Below, one piece after another: positions 34,527-42,903 of a DNA stretch of 46,509 nucleotides. Every line of letters starts with the position of its first letter. The stretch's first letter is position 1. Source of the DNA: Nocardia seriolae NBRC 15557 (lineage in GTDB: Bacteria > Actinomycetota > Actinomycetes > Mycobacteriales > Mycobacteriaceae); NCBI RefSeq assembly GCF_007990715.1, contig NZ_BJWY01000049.1, positions 1 to 46,509 of the forward strand. Reading direction: 5' to 3'. The translations under genes and the position numbers were made by a program. The notes below the pieces were generated by a model. That model did not search any database. It was not told where the DNA came from and worked only from the letters and a program-made list of their open reading frames with translations.

Positions 34527-35030
34527 GTGCAGACCGCGTCGTGGCAGGCGAAGGAGCTGACCCCCGGTCAGCTGGCCCAGCGGGCCGGAGTTTCGGTGTC
34601 CGCCTTGCATTTCTACGAACGTGAGGGCTTGATCACAGCCCGCCGAACCAGCGGCAACCAACGCCGCTACCCCCGGGAAACCCTGCGCCGCGTGGCCTTC
34701 ATCCGCATCTCACAGCGTGTCGGCATTCCGCTGGCCGCGATCCGTCGCGCCCTCGACAATCTGCCCGACGGCCGCAACCCCAGCCGGCGGGACTGGGAAA
34801 CGCTGTCCACCACCTGGCGCGCCGACCTCGACGACCGCATCGAACAGCTGATCCGCCTGCGCGACAACCTCACCGGCTGCATCGGCTGCGGGTGCCTGTC
34901 GCTGGGGGTGTGCAAGATCTTCAATGCCCACGACCACCTCGGCGACGAGGGCCCGGGCGCGCGCGTGCTGGACACGCACGCGGCCGAGAACTGCACCAAG
35001 CCCGGGGTCTGCGGCCCCGATTCCGCGTAG
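34527..35030 (+). CDS. soxR: Redox-sensitive regulator SoxR
   Basis: The 167-residue MerR-family protein has an N-terminal winged helix (LTPGQLAQRAGVSVSALHFYEREGLI) and a dimerisation helix. The [2Fe-2S] site CIGCGCLSLGVC holds Cys118, 121, 123 and 129. Redox-cycling compounds oxidise the cluster and switch on target promoters. Actinobacterial SoxR typically controls a few oxidoreductases. A dyad at its own start suggests autoregulation. It ends 12 bases from the convergent SDR. Confidence 0.93.
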   Translation: MQTASWQAKELTPGQLAQRAGVSVSALHFYEREGLITARRTSGNQRRYPRETLRRVAFIRISQRVGIPLAAIRRALDNLPDGRNPSRRDWETLSTTWRADLDDRIEQLIRLRDNLTGCIGCGCLSLGVCKIFNAHDHLGDEGPGARVLDTHAAENCTKPGVCGPDSA

Positions 35031-35042
35031 CGCCGCACCCCG

Positions 35043-35912
35043 TCATTTCGGGGCGTTGGAAACCTCCGCCCGGGGCAGGAACGTGGTGAACAGGTCGTTG
35101 GCGCGCCGCATGACGAACTCGTAGGGCCAGGCGAACTTGCGGGCCCACCAGTAGCCGAAGCGGATGTCGAACTGGGTGTGGATGAGATAGGTCCCCTTCT
35201 CCACACCCTTCAGGATCGTCTCGGCCACCTCTTCGGGCGACTTGGCGTGGCGGCGGAAGCGCTTGATCCAAGCCTGGATTCGCGGATCGTCGCGGTCCAC
35301 CCCGATCACGTCCACGGACTGCACCAGCAGCGTGTCGACCGCGCCCGGGACGACCAGGTGCACGGTGATGCCGTGCCGCTCCAGGTCGAAACGCAGCACC
35401 TCCGACACGCCGCGCAGGCCGAACTTGCTGGCGCTGTAGGCGGCGTGCCACGGGAAGGCGAGCAGTCCGGCGGCGGAGGAGACATTGACCAGCGCGCCAC
35501 CGCGTTTCGCCTCGATCATGGGCGGCACGAAGTTCTCGATGACATGGATGGGGCCCATGAGGTTCACATCGATCATGCGCTTCCAGTGCCGGTGCTCGAG
35601 GTTCTCCACCGTGCCCCAGGCGGAGATGCCCGCGATGTTCATCACCACGTCCAGCGAGCCGATCTGGTCGTGTACCTTCTCGGCGAAGGCGGTGACGGCG
35701 TCGTAATCGCTGATATCCAGGGCCGCGGCCACCTCGACGATGCCGCCGCCGGACCGGATGGATTCGACGGTCGCGTCCAGCCCGTCGGTGTTCACGTCGG
35801 TGAGCACCAGCCGCGCGCCCTTGCGGGCGGCGGCCAGCGCCGTGGCCCGGCCGATGCCGCTCGCCGCGCCGGTTATCAAGGTTTTCTTGCCGCTCAGGCC
35901 ACGATCACGCAC
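35043..35912 (-). CDS. SadH-like short-chain dehydrogenase
   Basis: The 289-residue SDR has TGAASGIG at residues 14-21, NIAG at 92-95, Ser145 and Tyr159/Lys163 (YSASK). The long C-terminal tail and the phrases NIAGISAWGTV, INVNLMGPIHVIENFVPPM-like text and SSAAGLLAFPWHAAYSASKFGLRG resemble mycobacterial SadH (next to the mymA monooxygenase operon). No such operon is beside it here. The GTG at 35912 has AAGGATGG upstream. A perfect 8-bp palindrome sits about 50 bases upstream of the start and may bind a repressor. Substrate: an alcohol or lipid, not determined. Confidence 0.82.
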   Translation of the reverse strand: MRDRGLSGKKTLITGAASGIGRATALAAARKGARLVLTDVNTDGLDATVESIRSGGGIVEVAAALDISDYDAVTAFAEKVHDQIGSLDVVMNIAGISAWGTVENLEHRHWKRMIDVNLMGPIHVIENFVPPMIEAKRGGALVNVSSAAGLLAFPWHAAYSASKFGLRGVSEVLRFDLERHGITVHLVVPGAVDTLLVQSVDVIGVDRDDPRIQAWIKRFRRHAKSPEEVAETILKGVEKGTYLIHTQFDIRFGYWWARKFAWPYEFVMRRANDLFTTFLPRAEVSNAPK

Positions 35913-35958
35913 GCCAATCCATCCTTATTCGACAGCCCTGTCAGCCCGCACGCTACTA

Positions 35959-35978
35959 CGCGAACACAATTGTTCGCG
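35959..35978. promoter_or_regulatory. Palindromic operator candidate upstream of the SDR gene
   Basis: CGCGAACA and TGTTCGCG (35959-35966 and 35971-35978) are exact reverse complements separated by CAAT. The site lies 47 bases upstream of the GTG of the minus-strand SDR, where a TetR-type repressor would block transcription. No regulator gene is adjacent, so the binding protein is unknown. Confidence 0.5.
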
Positions 35979-36099
35979 AGTCGGGCGAGTACCCGTTACG
36001 CCCCTATTTTCCTGGGCACTCGCGCCGAAGTCAGGCATTCGACACGGGGTCGGGGAAAGTTAGGGAATCGTGCCCGCACGGCGACCCGGCGGGTACGGG

Positions 36100-37971
36100 T
36101 CAGGAACCGGGCAGGACCGACCGGCTCGCACCCGGCAGGTCCAGATCGAGTGCGATCCGCCCCGCCGCCAGATGCTCCTCGACCTCCTCGGCCGGCATCG
36201 GCCGCGCGATCAGAAAGCCCTGCGCGCGATAGCAGCCCAGCGCCACCAGCGTGCGCGCCGCCACCGTGGTCTCCACGCCCTCGCCGACCACCCCGAGGCC
36301 GAACGAACCGGCAAGGCCCACAATCGATTTCACGATCGCCAGGTCGTCGGCGCTGGCGCCCAGCCGCTGCACGAAGCCGCGATCGATCTTCACCGCGTCC
36401 ACCGGCAGCGCCTTCAGATGCGACAGCGAGGAATACCCGGTGCCGAAGTCGTCGATGGCGATCTGCACGCCCATCCGCTTGAGCCCGCGCAGCGTCACCT
36501 GGGTGCGCGCGAGATCCTGCACCACAACGTGTTCGGTGATCTCCAGGCACACCGAGGAGCCGTCGATCCCGTACCGGCGCAGCACCCCCTCCATGGTCTC
36601 CACGAAATCCAGGCTCACCAGCTGCACCGGCGACACATTGATGCGAATAACCACATTCGACGCCAGCCCGCGCCGCCGCCAGCTCGCGAACTGCTCGGCC
36701 GCGGTGCGAATCACCCACCGCCCCAACTCACCCGCCAGATTGGTGGCCTCCGCGACACCCACGAACGCACCAGGCGGCAGCAGCCCGCGGGTCGGATGCT
36801 GCCAGCGCACAAGAGCTTCCAGCGCCACCACCCGCCCGGTCCGCAGATCCACCTCGGGCTGATAGTGCAGCACCAGCGACCCGTCGGCCACCGCCCCGCG
36901 CAGGTTCAACTCCACATCGTCCTGCAGCTCGAACTGCGCCCGCATGGCATCGGTGAACACCGCCACGCCATTGCCACCGCTCGACTTCGCCGACAGCAGT
37001 GCGTGATTGGCGCGCCGCAGCACATCCGACACGGTGGTTTCGCCCGGAATCCCCAGCGCCACACCCACACTCGCCCCGCGGCTCACGGTCTCCCCGCCCA
37101 CCGTGACCCGCCGCCCGATCAGCTGCTGAATCCGGCTCGCCTCCCGCTCGGCCGCGGCGGCATCCATCGGCTTGGCCGGCACGATGACGAACTCGTCACC
37201 GCCCAGCCGGGCGATCATGTCGCCGACATCGAGATTCTCACGCAACCGCGCGGCAAGCGTGCGAATGAAGTTGTCCCCGGCCGTGTGCCCGAGGAAGTCG
37301 TTGAGCGCCTTGAGCCGATCGAGATCCAGGAAGAACGCCGCCACCGGTCCGGCGCACCCGGACCCGAGTCTCTCCTCCATGTGCTCGAGCAGCGCACGAC
37401 GATTGGCCAGCCCGGTCAGATCGTCGTGCATGGCGATGAAGCGCAACCGTTCCTCGGCGACCACGCGCGCCTGCAACTGCGCGAACAAGGCGGCAATCGC
37501 CTTGAGGACATTGAGCTCTCGGGTACTCCACTCCCGATCGCCCTCCTTGATGAAGCCGAGCATTCCCGTCGCTCGACCGCGCGACACCAGCGGCACGGCG
37601 GCAGCGGAGACGGCTTCGATACCGGAGGCTTGTTGGATAAGCCGCTGATAGTCGGCGAATTCGGAGGTCGGCCTGATGATGATCGGATCGGTGATTTCGC
37701 CGAATCGCGTCAAGACCGCATCCGGATCGTCGAAGCTGGCCACCTGCAACGGGTCACCCTCGGTGAGCACCGGCCGCTGGGGCCACTCCGCAATGAGAAC
37801 CGATGCCTGCCGGGCTTCATCGGTAAAGCGGAGAAAACTGAAATCGACGTCGAAATGCTCCACCAACCAGGAAAGCACCCGTTCGCTCGCGGCCGCCATC
37901 GTAGAGACATCGACCGCCATCAACTCCGAGGCGACCTGGGTCACCAGTGAGTCGAGCGTTCGCCGAGGCAC
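36100..37971 (-). CDS. GAF-GGDEF-EAL c-di-GMP turnover protein (DcpA/Rv1354c-like)
   Basis: The 623-residue protein has three parts: an N-terminal GAF-like sensor (residues 1-155), a GGDEF domain with MHDDLTGLANRRALL and an intact LGGDEF near residue 257, and an EAL domain with ALEALVRWQHP near 383, IRINVSPVQL and DDFGTGYSSL. Both active sites look complete, so it could make and break c-di-GMP. The same order exists in mycobacterial Rv1354c/DcpA. GTG 37971 is chosen because GGAGAG lies 5 bases upstream; an earlier in-frame ATG would overlap the previous gene by 74 bases. The ThiF-nitroreductase gene ends 14 bases upstream, as in Rv1355c-Rv1354c. Confidence 0.9.
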   Translation of the reverse strand: MPRRTLDSLVTQVASELMAVDVSTMAAASERVLSWLVEHFDVDFSFLRFTDEARQASVLIAEWPQRPVLTEGDPLQVASFDDPDAVLTRFGEITDPIIIRPTSEFADYQRLIQQASGIEAVSAAAVPLVSRGRATGMLGFIKEGDREWSTRELNVLKAIAALFAQLQARVVAEERLRFIAMHDDLTGLANRRALLEHMEERLGSGCAGPVAAFFLDLDRLKALNDFLGHTAGDNFIRTLAARLRENLDVGDMIARLGGDEFVIVPAKPMDAAAAEREASRIQQLIGRRVTVGGETVSRGASVGVALGIPGETTVSDVLRRANHALLSAKSSGGNGVAVFTDAMRAQFELQDDVELNLRGAVADGSLVLHYQPEVDLRTGRVVALEALVRWQHPTRGLLPPGAFVGVAEATNLAGELGRWVIRTAAEQFASWRRRGLASNVVIRINVSPVQLVSLDFVETMEGVLRRYGIDGSSVCLEITEHVVVQDLARTQVTLRGLKRMGVQIAIDDFGTGYSSLSHLKALPVDAVKIDRGFVQRLGASADDLAIVKSIVGLAGSFGLGVVGEGVETTVAARTLVALGCYRAQGFLIARPMPAEEVEEHLAAGRIALDLDLPGASRSVLPGS

Positions 37972-37984
37972 GTTCTCTCCGATC

Positions 37985-40132
37985 TCACTCGCCGCGCGGG
38001 TCCGCACCCGGTACGGGACGTCGCCTGCTGCGAACCGTGGGCTCGGCCGCATACCCAAAACGCAGTACCGACGCCACCGTTTCGTGCCCGGGGACTTCCA
38101 ACAGTTCCAGGAAGCTTCCTTGAAGTGACGTTAGTGTATCGGCGAACTCCGGGGAAACCGTTCGTAGTTCCTCGGGGCGTCGGGCATACAGGAATACCGG
38201 CGACACGGGCTGGACCGCCAGATCGTGGCGTTCGGCGGCGATCCAGAGACGCTGCAACGCCGCCCCGGCATCGGCATACGCGAGCAGTCCCGATCGGTCG
38301 TCGTGCGACAACGCCGGGATGGTGAGGGCCACCACCGCCGAACTGGACCGGACCTTCTCCAGTGTCGCTCCGACCAGCGCTTGGCCGCCCGACCACGCGT
38401 GCAACTGGGCCATCACGTCCGCGCGGCGGGCGATATCGAGCTTGACCAGTTCATCGGGCGCGAGATCCAGCGTGCGCAAATCCATCCCGGTTCGCAGATC
38501 ATCACCGGGCCAGCGCAATTCGGACATCATCTCCGCGTGCAATGCCGGCGTCAGGTAGCGGGCCCGCTCCGATTCAGCGAGAATCCGCGCCGCGGTTTCG
38601 ATGCGGTCCCGGTCGGTGACCATATGCAACTCCGCACCGGCACGTCGCGCGGTCGCGACGAGCGCGTCCAGCACCTCGGCCGGAATCGGCGAGCCAGTTC
38701 CGTCGCGCCTATTGGTATGTCTTGCGAGCAATGCCGAATAGTCACGCGCCAGTTCCGGATCGGTGCCCGAACCCCACCGCAGTACGGCGGTGAGCGAATC
38801 CGGGCCGCCCGAATTCAGTTCGCTCGCGCCGAGCAGACCGTACACGGCGGCGGCGGCGCGTGCGTTGTACAACGCGGCGCCGACCGCCACCGCACTCGCC
38901 CGGTAGCCGATATCCATCAGCGAAGAGTGTTCGGGCGCAAGTTCGATCGTCAGCTCACCGGTGCCGACCCGCAGCGTCCAGGGCTGTGCGTTCCCGCCCG
39001 AGGGCGCCCGTTGAGCACATTCGAGCACAGCCGCCAGATCGGATTCCGGGGCGGGCTCGGAGGGATCGTCCGGCCACACCAGCTCTTCGGGCAGCTCCGG
39101 CTCGGCGATCTCATCCAGGCATTTCTCTATGTCGACCCGGGTACGCCCCGATGGGAGCTTGTGCCCGAGCCCGATCCGCCGCACCGCCGCCGCCACGTTG
39201 GAACCGCCGCTCTGCACATCGGACGCCAGTTGCGGCCAGCTGTTGAGGGTCTCGCCGATCTCCACCATGCTCGCGGCGAGCGTGGCGGAAAGGTTGGAAC
39301 CGTCCAGTATTCGGACGGCATAGGGCGCCTTCGCCCGGGTGGACAATCCCCGCAGCTCCGCGGCGGTCACGCCACCGAGCAAGCCGTGGAAGGGCTCACG
39401 GCCCGGCTCCAGGTCGAAGCGCTCGACATCGAGCAGGCCGCGGTCGCTGGAATGCATGACCAGGGGCAGCCGGTGTCGGCGAGCGCCCTCACGCACGGCG
39501 AGCTTGATGTCGAACGAATCGCATTCCTCGACAACGATGTCCAGGCCGGTGAGGAAGGCATCCATATTCTCGTCGTCGAGTCCGCCCGGGAAGACCTCCA
39601 CCGGCAGGTAGGGATCGAGTTCGGCGATCCGCCGGGCCGCGACCACGGCCTTGTTCACCCCGATGTCGAACAGTGTGCCGGGAATACGGTTGAGATTCGA
39701 CAGCTCCATGATGTCGAAATCGGCCAGCCGCAGTAGACCGCAGGTGCCCTCCATGGCCAGCACATGGGCGACGGCGTGCCCGACGCTCTGGCCGACGACA
39801 CCGATCGCCTGGGCGCCGAGGATGTCCTGTTCGGCGCGGGTGAGGTTGTTGCGGTTCCGGTCGAGTCGAACAGCGCGCAGCAGTCGCGGGCCGGGGAGCG
39901 CGAGGATCCGATGCCGCCACGGGTAATAAACCCATCTATCCGATTCGGATGTTTCGGACAATTCCGGCGGATCTACCAGGCTCGCGAACTCGGCCCGGAG
40001 CAAATCCCGAATGTCCAAGGATTCGATCGCCGGATCCGAACGCAGCTCAGCTAATCGAGAGGCATCCACGGCATTGAATTCGTCGAGCAGGAGCGGTCGA
40101 TAATCAATGCCTCCAACGCCATGTTCGATCAT
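37985..40132 (-). CDS. moeY: ThiF/E1-like adenylation domain fused to nitroreductase domain (Rv1355c-type, 'MoeY')
   Basis: The 715-residue protein joins two enzymes. Residues about 95-330 form an E1/ThiF-type Rossmann domain: GVVGQSVGHAVAH, the acid-rich strand ADFDIMELSNLNR and DPYLPVEVFPGGL. No catalytic E1 cysteine or zinc CxxC pairs are seen. Residues about 365-700 form an FMN nitroreductase-fold domain with CAQRAPSGGNAQPWTLR. Length equals that of M. tuberculosis Rv1355c, named moeY, but nothing here ties it to molybdopterin. The combination suggests adenylating a carboxylate and oxidising or reducing the product. It starts 2 bases after the GNAT-like gene and is followed by the c-di-GMP gene. 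Confidence 0.87.
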   Translation of the reverse strand: MIEHGVGGIDYRPLLLDEFNAVDASRLAELRSDPAIESLDIRDLLRAEFASLVDPPELSETSESDRWVYYPWRHRILALPGPRLLRAVRLDRNRNNLTRAEQDILGAQAIGVVGQSVGHAVAHVLAMEGTCGLLRLADFDIMELSNLNRIPGTLFDIGVNKAVVAARRIAELDPYLPVEVFPGGLDDENMDAFLTGLDIVVEECDSFDIKLAVREGARRHRLPLVMHSSDRGLLDVERFDLEPGREPFHGLLGGVTAAELRGLSTRAKAPYAVRILDGSNLSATLAASMVEIGETLNSWPQLASDVQSGGSNVAAAVRRIGLGHKLPSGRTRVDIEKCLDEIAEPELPEELVWPDDPSEPAPESDLAAVLECAQRAPSGGNAQPWTLRVGTGELTIELAPEHSSLMDIGYRASAVAVGAALYNARAAAAVYGLLGASELNSGGPDSLTAVLRWGSGTDPELARDYSALLARHTNRRDGTGSPIPAEVLDALVATARRAGAELHMVTDRDRIETAARILAESERARYLTPALHAEMMSELRWPGDDLRTGMDLRTLDLAPDELVKLDIARRADVMAQLHAWSGGQALVGATLEKVRSSSAVVALTIPALSHDDRSGLLAYADAGAALQRLWIAAERHDLAVQPVSPVFLYARRPEELRTVSPEFADTLTSLQGSFLELLEVPGHETVASVLRFGYAAEPTVRSRRRPVPGADPRGE

Positions 40133-40134
40133 GA

Positions 40135-40884
40135 TTACGCGAGCCCTTTGGCCGGGGCCCAGAAATCGGGCGGCATCAGATCATTTTTCCGCATTTCCGA
40201 CAATTCGACCTCCAGCAACCGCGCCTGCGATTCGGTGGCGACAGCGCGATACGTCTTCATATCCCACCAGACCGCGAACGTGCGATAGCGCTCGTCCGGA
40301 TACGACGACGGCGGAATCCACCAGGCCACGTTCGCGCCGCTGCTGCGATAGAGCCGCAAGGCATGCTCGGGCGCATGGCTGGTGACATAGCGGACGCCCA
40401 GCAGCATCGCGGCGTGCACGCACGCCCGGGCCATCCACTCGGCGAGGGCGTGACGATACTCCGAATCACGGGCAGCCCAACCGGCCTTGCATTCGATCAC
40501 GCCGTACGGGATCTGGTCCGCGACCAGATGGCGGAACGCCGGTCCGCCCTTCAGACCGGCCCAGCTGGCCACCGCACGCATCTCGTCGACGTGCTTGTGC
40601 GGACCCTCGGCTCGAACGCCGGCGACGACCCGGCCATCCGAGTCCAGCGCGACGAAGAACAGGGAAGTGGAACGACCATCGATCACGGTGTCGTAATCGA
40701 GCGCTTCCGCGGAATCGAACCGGCGATACGCTTCGAGCGCGCCATCCATGTACCGACGCCACAGGTCAGGGTCCGCCTCCGGCGGACCGACCAGAACGGT
40801 GTATCCCGTTTGCGTCTCCCGAAATCGGAGCATGTCAGCGCCGGGACCTTCCACCGGGGCCTGCACGATCGGTTCGACTGCCAT
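40135..40884 (-). CDS. GNAT-fold (FeeM/autoinducer-synthase-like) protein
   Basis: The 249-residue protein has no certain family. The stretch DTVIDGRSTSLFFVALDSDGRVVAGVRAEGP followed by VDEMRAVASW resembles the core strands of N-acyl amino-acid synthases and LuxI-like GNAT proteins. GVRYVTSHAPEHALRLYRSSGANV near residues 155-180 fits the usual C-terminal half. It would move an acyl group from acyl-ACP or acyl-CoA to an amine. It heads the operon with the ThiF-nitroreductase fusion (2-base gap) and the c-di-GMP enzyme. GGAG lies about 9 bases before ATG 40884, favoured over a GTG at 40899. Confidence 0.55.
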   Translation of the reverse strand: MAVEPIVQAPVEGPGADMLRFRETQTGYTVLVGPPEADPDLWRRYMDGALEAYRRFDSAEALDYDTVIDGRSTSLFFVALDSDGRVVAGVRAEGPHKHVDEMRAVASWAGLKGGPAFRHLVADQIPYGVIECKAGWAARDSEYRHALAEWMARACVHAAMLLGVRYVTSHAPEHALRLYRSSGANVAWWIPPSSYPDERYRTFAVWWDMKTYRAVATESQARLLEVELSEMRKNDLMPPDFWAPAKGLA

Positions 40885-41132
40885 ACAGTTCCACTCCACT
40901 AAACAACTGACCCGCGACTGCCGCGTCGTCGCCGATACGGTCGTGTATCGACGGTCGTCGGACGTGGGCGCCTAGGGGAGTATCCGTCAGCCAACTGAAA
41001 TTGTCCAGGCGTCCGGCAAATCCCCCGAAACCCGAACGCGTCTCCGGAAATCTCGCCAGGTCAAACCATTGCTATCAGTCATGAATTCCAGCGACAAGAC
41101 CAGTCGGTTCCCAATCAGTTAACGATTGGCAA
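40885..41132. other. Intergenic region before the GNAT/ThiF operon
   Basis: This 248-base gap lies upstream of the minus-strand operon and downstream of the GyrI-like pair. CCAATC (41112) and GATTGG (41125) could form a small hairpin near the GyrI-like stop. TTTGACC (near 41061, minus strand) is a possible -35. I see no gene and no structured RNA. Confidence 0.3.
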
Positions 41133-41567
41133 TCACACCAGGATGGAGATGAAAAGCTCCAGTTCGGCCGGGCCGGACCAGATCTCGATCTCTTCACGGT
41201 AGGCCCGGGTTATCTCCGCGGACGCGGTCGCGTCGTCGACCTGAGCCCACACATCCTCGGCCGGATCGTGGTAGTCGCCGTTCGGGCGGAAGCGGGCGTA
41301 GACGCCCTTGGGGACGCGGATGAGAACGTCACCGACGGGGACGTCGGCGGGGCCGGGGTACTCGTAGGAGACCAGCACGTTGTAGTTGCCCGCGGGGTCG
41401 GGGACGTAGACCGTGGCCAGCGGGCGATCCACACCGCCGCGGTCGCGCAGGCGGTCGCGCAGGAACTCGATGAGCTCGCTGTTGGAGACCTTGAAACTGG
41501 GGCGCACCCGCGGGACCACCAGGCCGCCGTAGACGCCGCCGGGGCGGACCACGATCGAATAGGTCAT
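41133..41567 (-). CDS. Stand-alone GyrI-like effector-binding protein (second of a pair)
   Basis: The 144-residue protein has the GyrI-like/AraC effector-binding fold: an early strand YSIVVRPGGVYGGLVVP, VYVPDPAGNYNVLVSYEYP in the middle, RVPKGVYARFRPNG and a C-terminal EIEIWSG...ELELFISI. No DNA-binding domain is attached. Its ATG overlaps the stop of its upstream paralogue (ATGA), so the two are coupled and may form a heterodimer. Such domains bind small drugs or, as GyrI/SbmC, protect DNA gyrase; recent members hydrolyse ligands. Which applies is unknown. Confidence 0.75.
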   Translation of the reverse strand: MTYSIVVRPGGVYGGLVVPRVRPSFKVSNSELIEFLRDRLRDRGGVDRPLATVYVPDPAGNYNVLVSYEYPGPADVPVGDVLIRVPKGVYARFRPNGDYHDPAEDVWAQVDDATASAEITRAYREEIEIWSGPAELELFISILV

Positions 41568-42007
41568 GAGGGCTCGACCGCCAGGTAGAGGTCGATCTTG
41601 TAGGCGTGCGGATAGGTCTCGAAGTCGCCGGTGTGAATGCGCTTGATCTGCTTGTGTTCTTCCGCGTAGGCGATCTGGGTCCACAGGTCGGTCATGACCT
41701 GCGGGAAGTTCCCGACCGAGGAGAAGCGGGCGTAGGTGCCGCGCGGTAGGCGGGCCACCACGTGGCCGCGGGTCACCTCGTCGAGGGAGGCGCACTGGTA
41801 GCCGACGATCTGGGTGTTGTAGGTACCGAGCTCGCACGCGTAGTCGGTGTAGGCCGAGGCCAGCGGTCCGCCCAGTTCCTGGTGCAGGACGGCGGCCCAG
41901 GCCACCTCCAGATCGTGGTCGCGCAGTTCACCGAGGGCACGTTTCGGGCTGCGCACCGGCAGCCCGGCAACCCACGTTTCGTCCCGCTCGACGATCTCGA
42001 ACTGCAT
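41564..42007 (-). CDS. Stand-alone GyrI-like effector-binding protein (first of a pair)
   Basis: The 147-residue protein has the same fold as its neighbour: QFEIVERDETWVAGLPVRSP, YACELGTYNTQIVGYQC, RLPRGTYARFSSVGNFPQVM and a final YKIDLYLAVEP strand. The central conserved glutamate usual in this fold is not obvious to me by eye. ATG 42007 starts the conserved part; ATGs upstream would add an unstructured tail. It precedes and overlaps the second copy by 4 bases. Two solo copies in one operon are uncommon in my knowledge. Confidence 0.75.
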   Translation of the reverse strand: MQFEIVERDETWVAGLPVRSPKRALGELRDHDLEVAWAAVLHQELGGPLASAYTDYACELGTYNTQIVGYQCASLDEVTRGHVVARLPRGTYARFSSVGNFPQVMTDLWTQIAYAEEHKQIKRIHTGDFETYPHAYKIDLYLAVEPS

Positions 42008-42132
42008 TGGTATGGAACTCTCTCGGAGGTGTGATTCACAGCCAGTCGGCCAAGCCTTCGCCATGCTATCAATCACCCCGGAGCGTGCTCGACGACACGA
42101 CAGCGGCGCCGCGGCGAGTGCGATCCGGCGGC

Positions 42133-42807
42133 TCAGGCGGCCGGACCGTCGTCGCGACGGCGGCGGTGCGGGCGGGCCATCGGGGCGTGCCAGTGCCGGA
42201 ACAGGGCGATCAGGCGCAGGATCACGGCGCCGGCACCGGCCAAACCGCCTGTCCAGTAAGTGTATTGGCCGTAGTGCAGCAGCGTCGCCGTCACCGCGGA
42301 ACCGAGCAGCGCGGGGACGGCGTAGAGCTCGCCGTCGGAGAGCACGCTCGGGGTGACGCCGGCCAGCACGTCGCGGATCACGCCGCCGCCGACCGCCGTG
42401 ACCACGCCCAACGCGGCCGCCGAGGTGGCCGACATGCCGTATTGGAAGGCGGTGACGGTGCCGGTCACACAGAAGATGCCCAGGCCGATGGCGTCGGCGA
42501 CATTGAGCGGGGTGCGGGTCACGCGCATCGGGGGATGCCAGAAGAAGATGAGCAATGCGGCCAGCAGAGCGATTCCGGCGTAGGAGAGCTGGACGAAGGC
42601 GACCGGCGGGGTGCGTCCGATGATCAGGTCGCGAATGACGCCGCCACCGGTCGCGGTCGCCACGGCCAGTACCGCGATGCCGACCACGTCGAAACGGCGA
42701 CGCACCGCGAGCAGTGCGCCCGAGGCGCCGAATGCGAACACGCCCACCAGGTTTCCCGCACTCTGCGCCGCGTCGGCGGCGGAGCCGAGTTCGACGAGAT
42801 CACTCAT
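42133..42807 (-). CDS. TRIC/UPF0126-family membrane protein
   Basis: The 224-residue protein has six to seven hydrophobic segments made of two similar halves. Each half carries the signature GGGVIRD (TATGGGVIRDLIIG and TAVGGGVIRDVLAG), the family's repeated motif. TRIC-type proteins form trimeric channels for potassium or other small cations; some relatives have been linked to glycine or other metabolites. The tail is rich in arginine. It is divergent from the uracil-DNA glycosylase gene; no functional link is apparent. Confidence 0.88.
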   Translation of the reverse strand: MSDLVELGSAADAAQSAGNLVGVFAFGASGALLAVRRRFDVVGIAVLAVATATGGGVIRDLIIGRTPPVAFVQLSYAGIALLAALLIFFWHPPMRVTRTPLNVADAIGLGIFCVTGTVTAFQYGMSATSAAALGVVTAVGGGVIRDVLAGVTPSVLSDGELYAVPALLGSAVTATLLHYGQYTYWTGGLAGAGAVILRLIALFRHWHAPMARPHRRRRDDGPAA

Positions 42808-42903
42808 TGCGTGGCCGGTTCCCTTCCTGGTCGCTAACTCTCGGCTACCGGCGCTCAGTATGCCCCGCCCACCACATCGCCGCGTCGCCGCACGGTTCGA
42901 CCC

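Noticed and set aside
36100..38058. GGDEF-EAL gene starting at ATG 38058
   Set aside because: It would overlap the preceding gene by 74 bases without a ribosome site; GTG 37971 has GGAGAG at the right distance.
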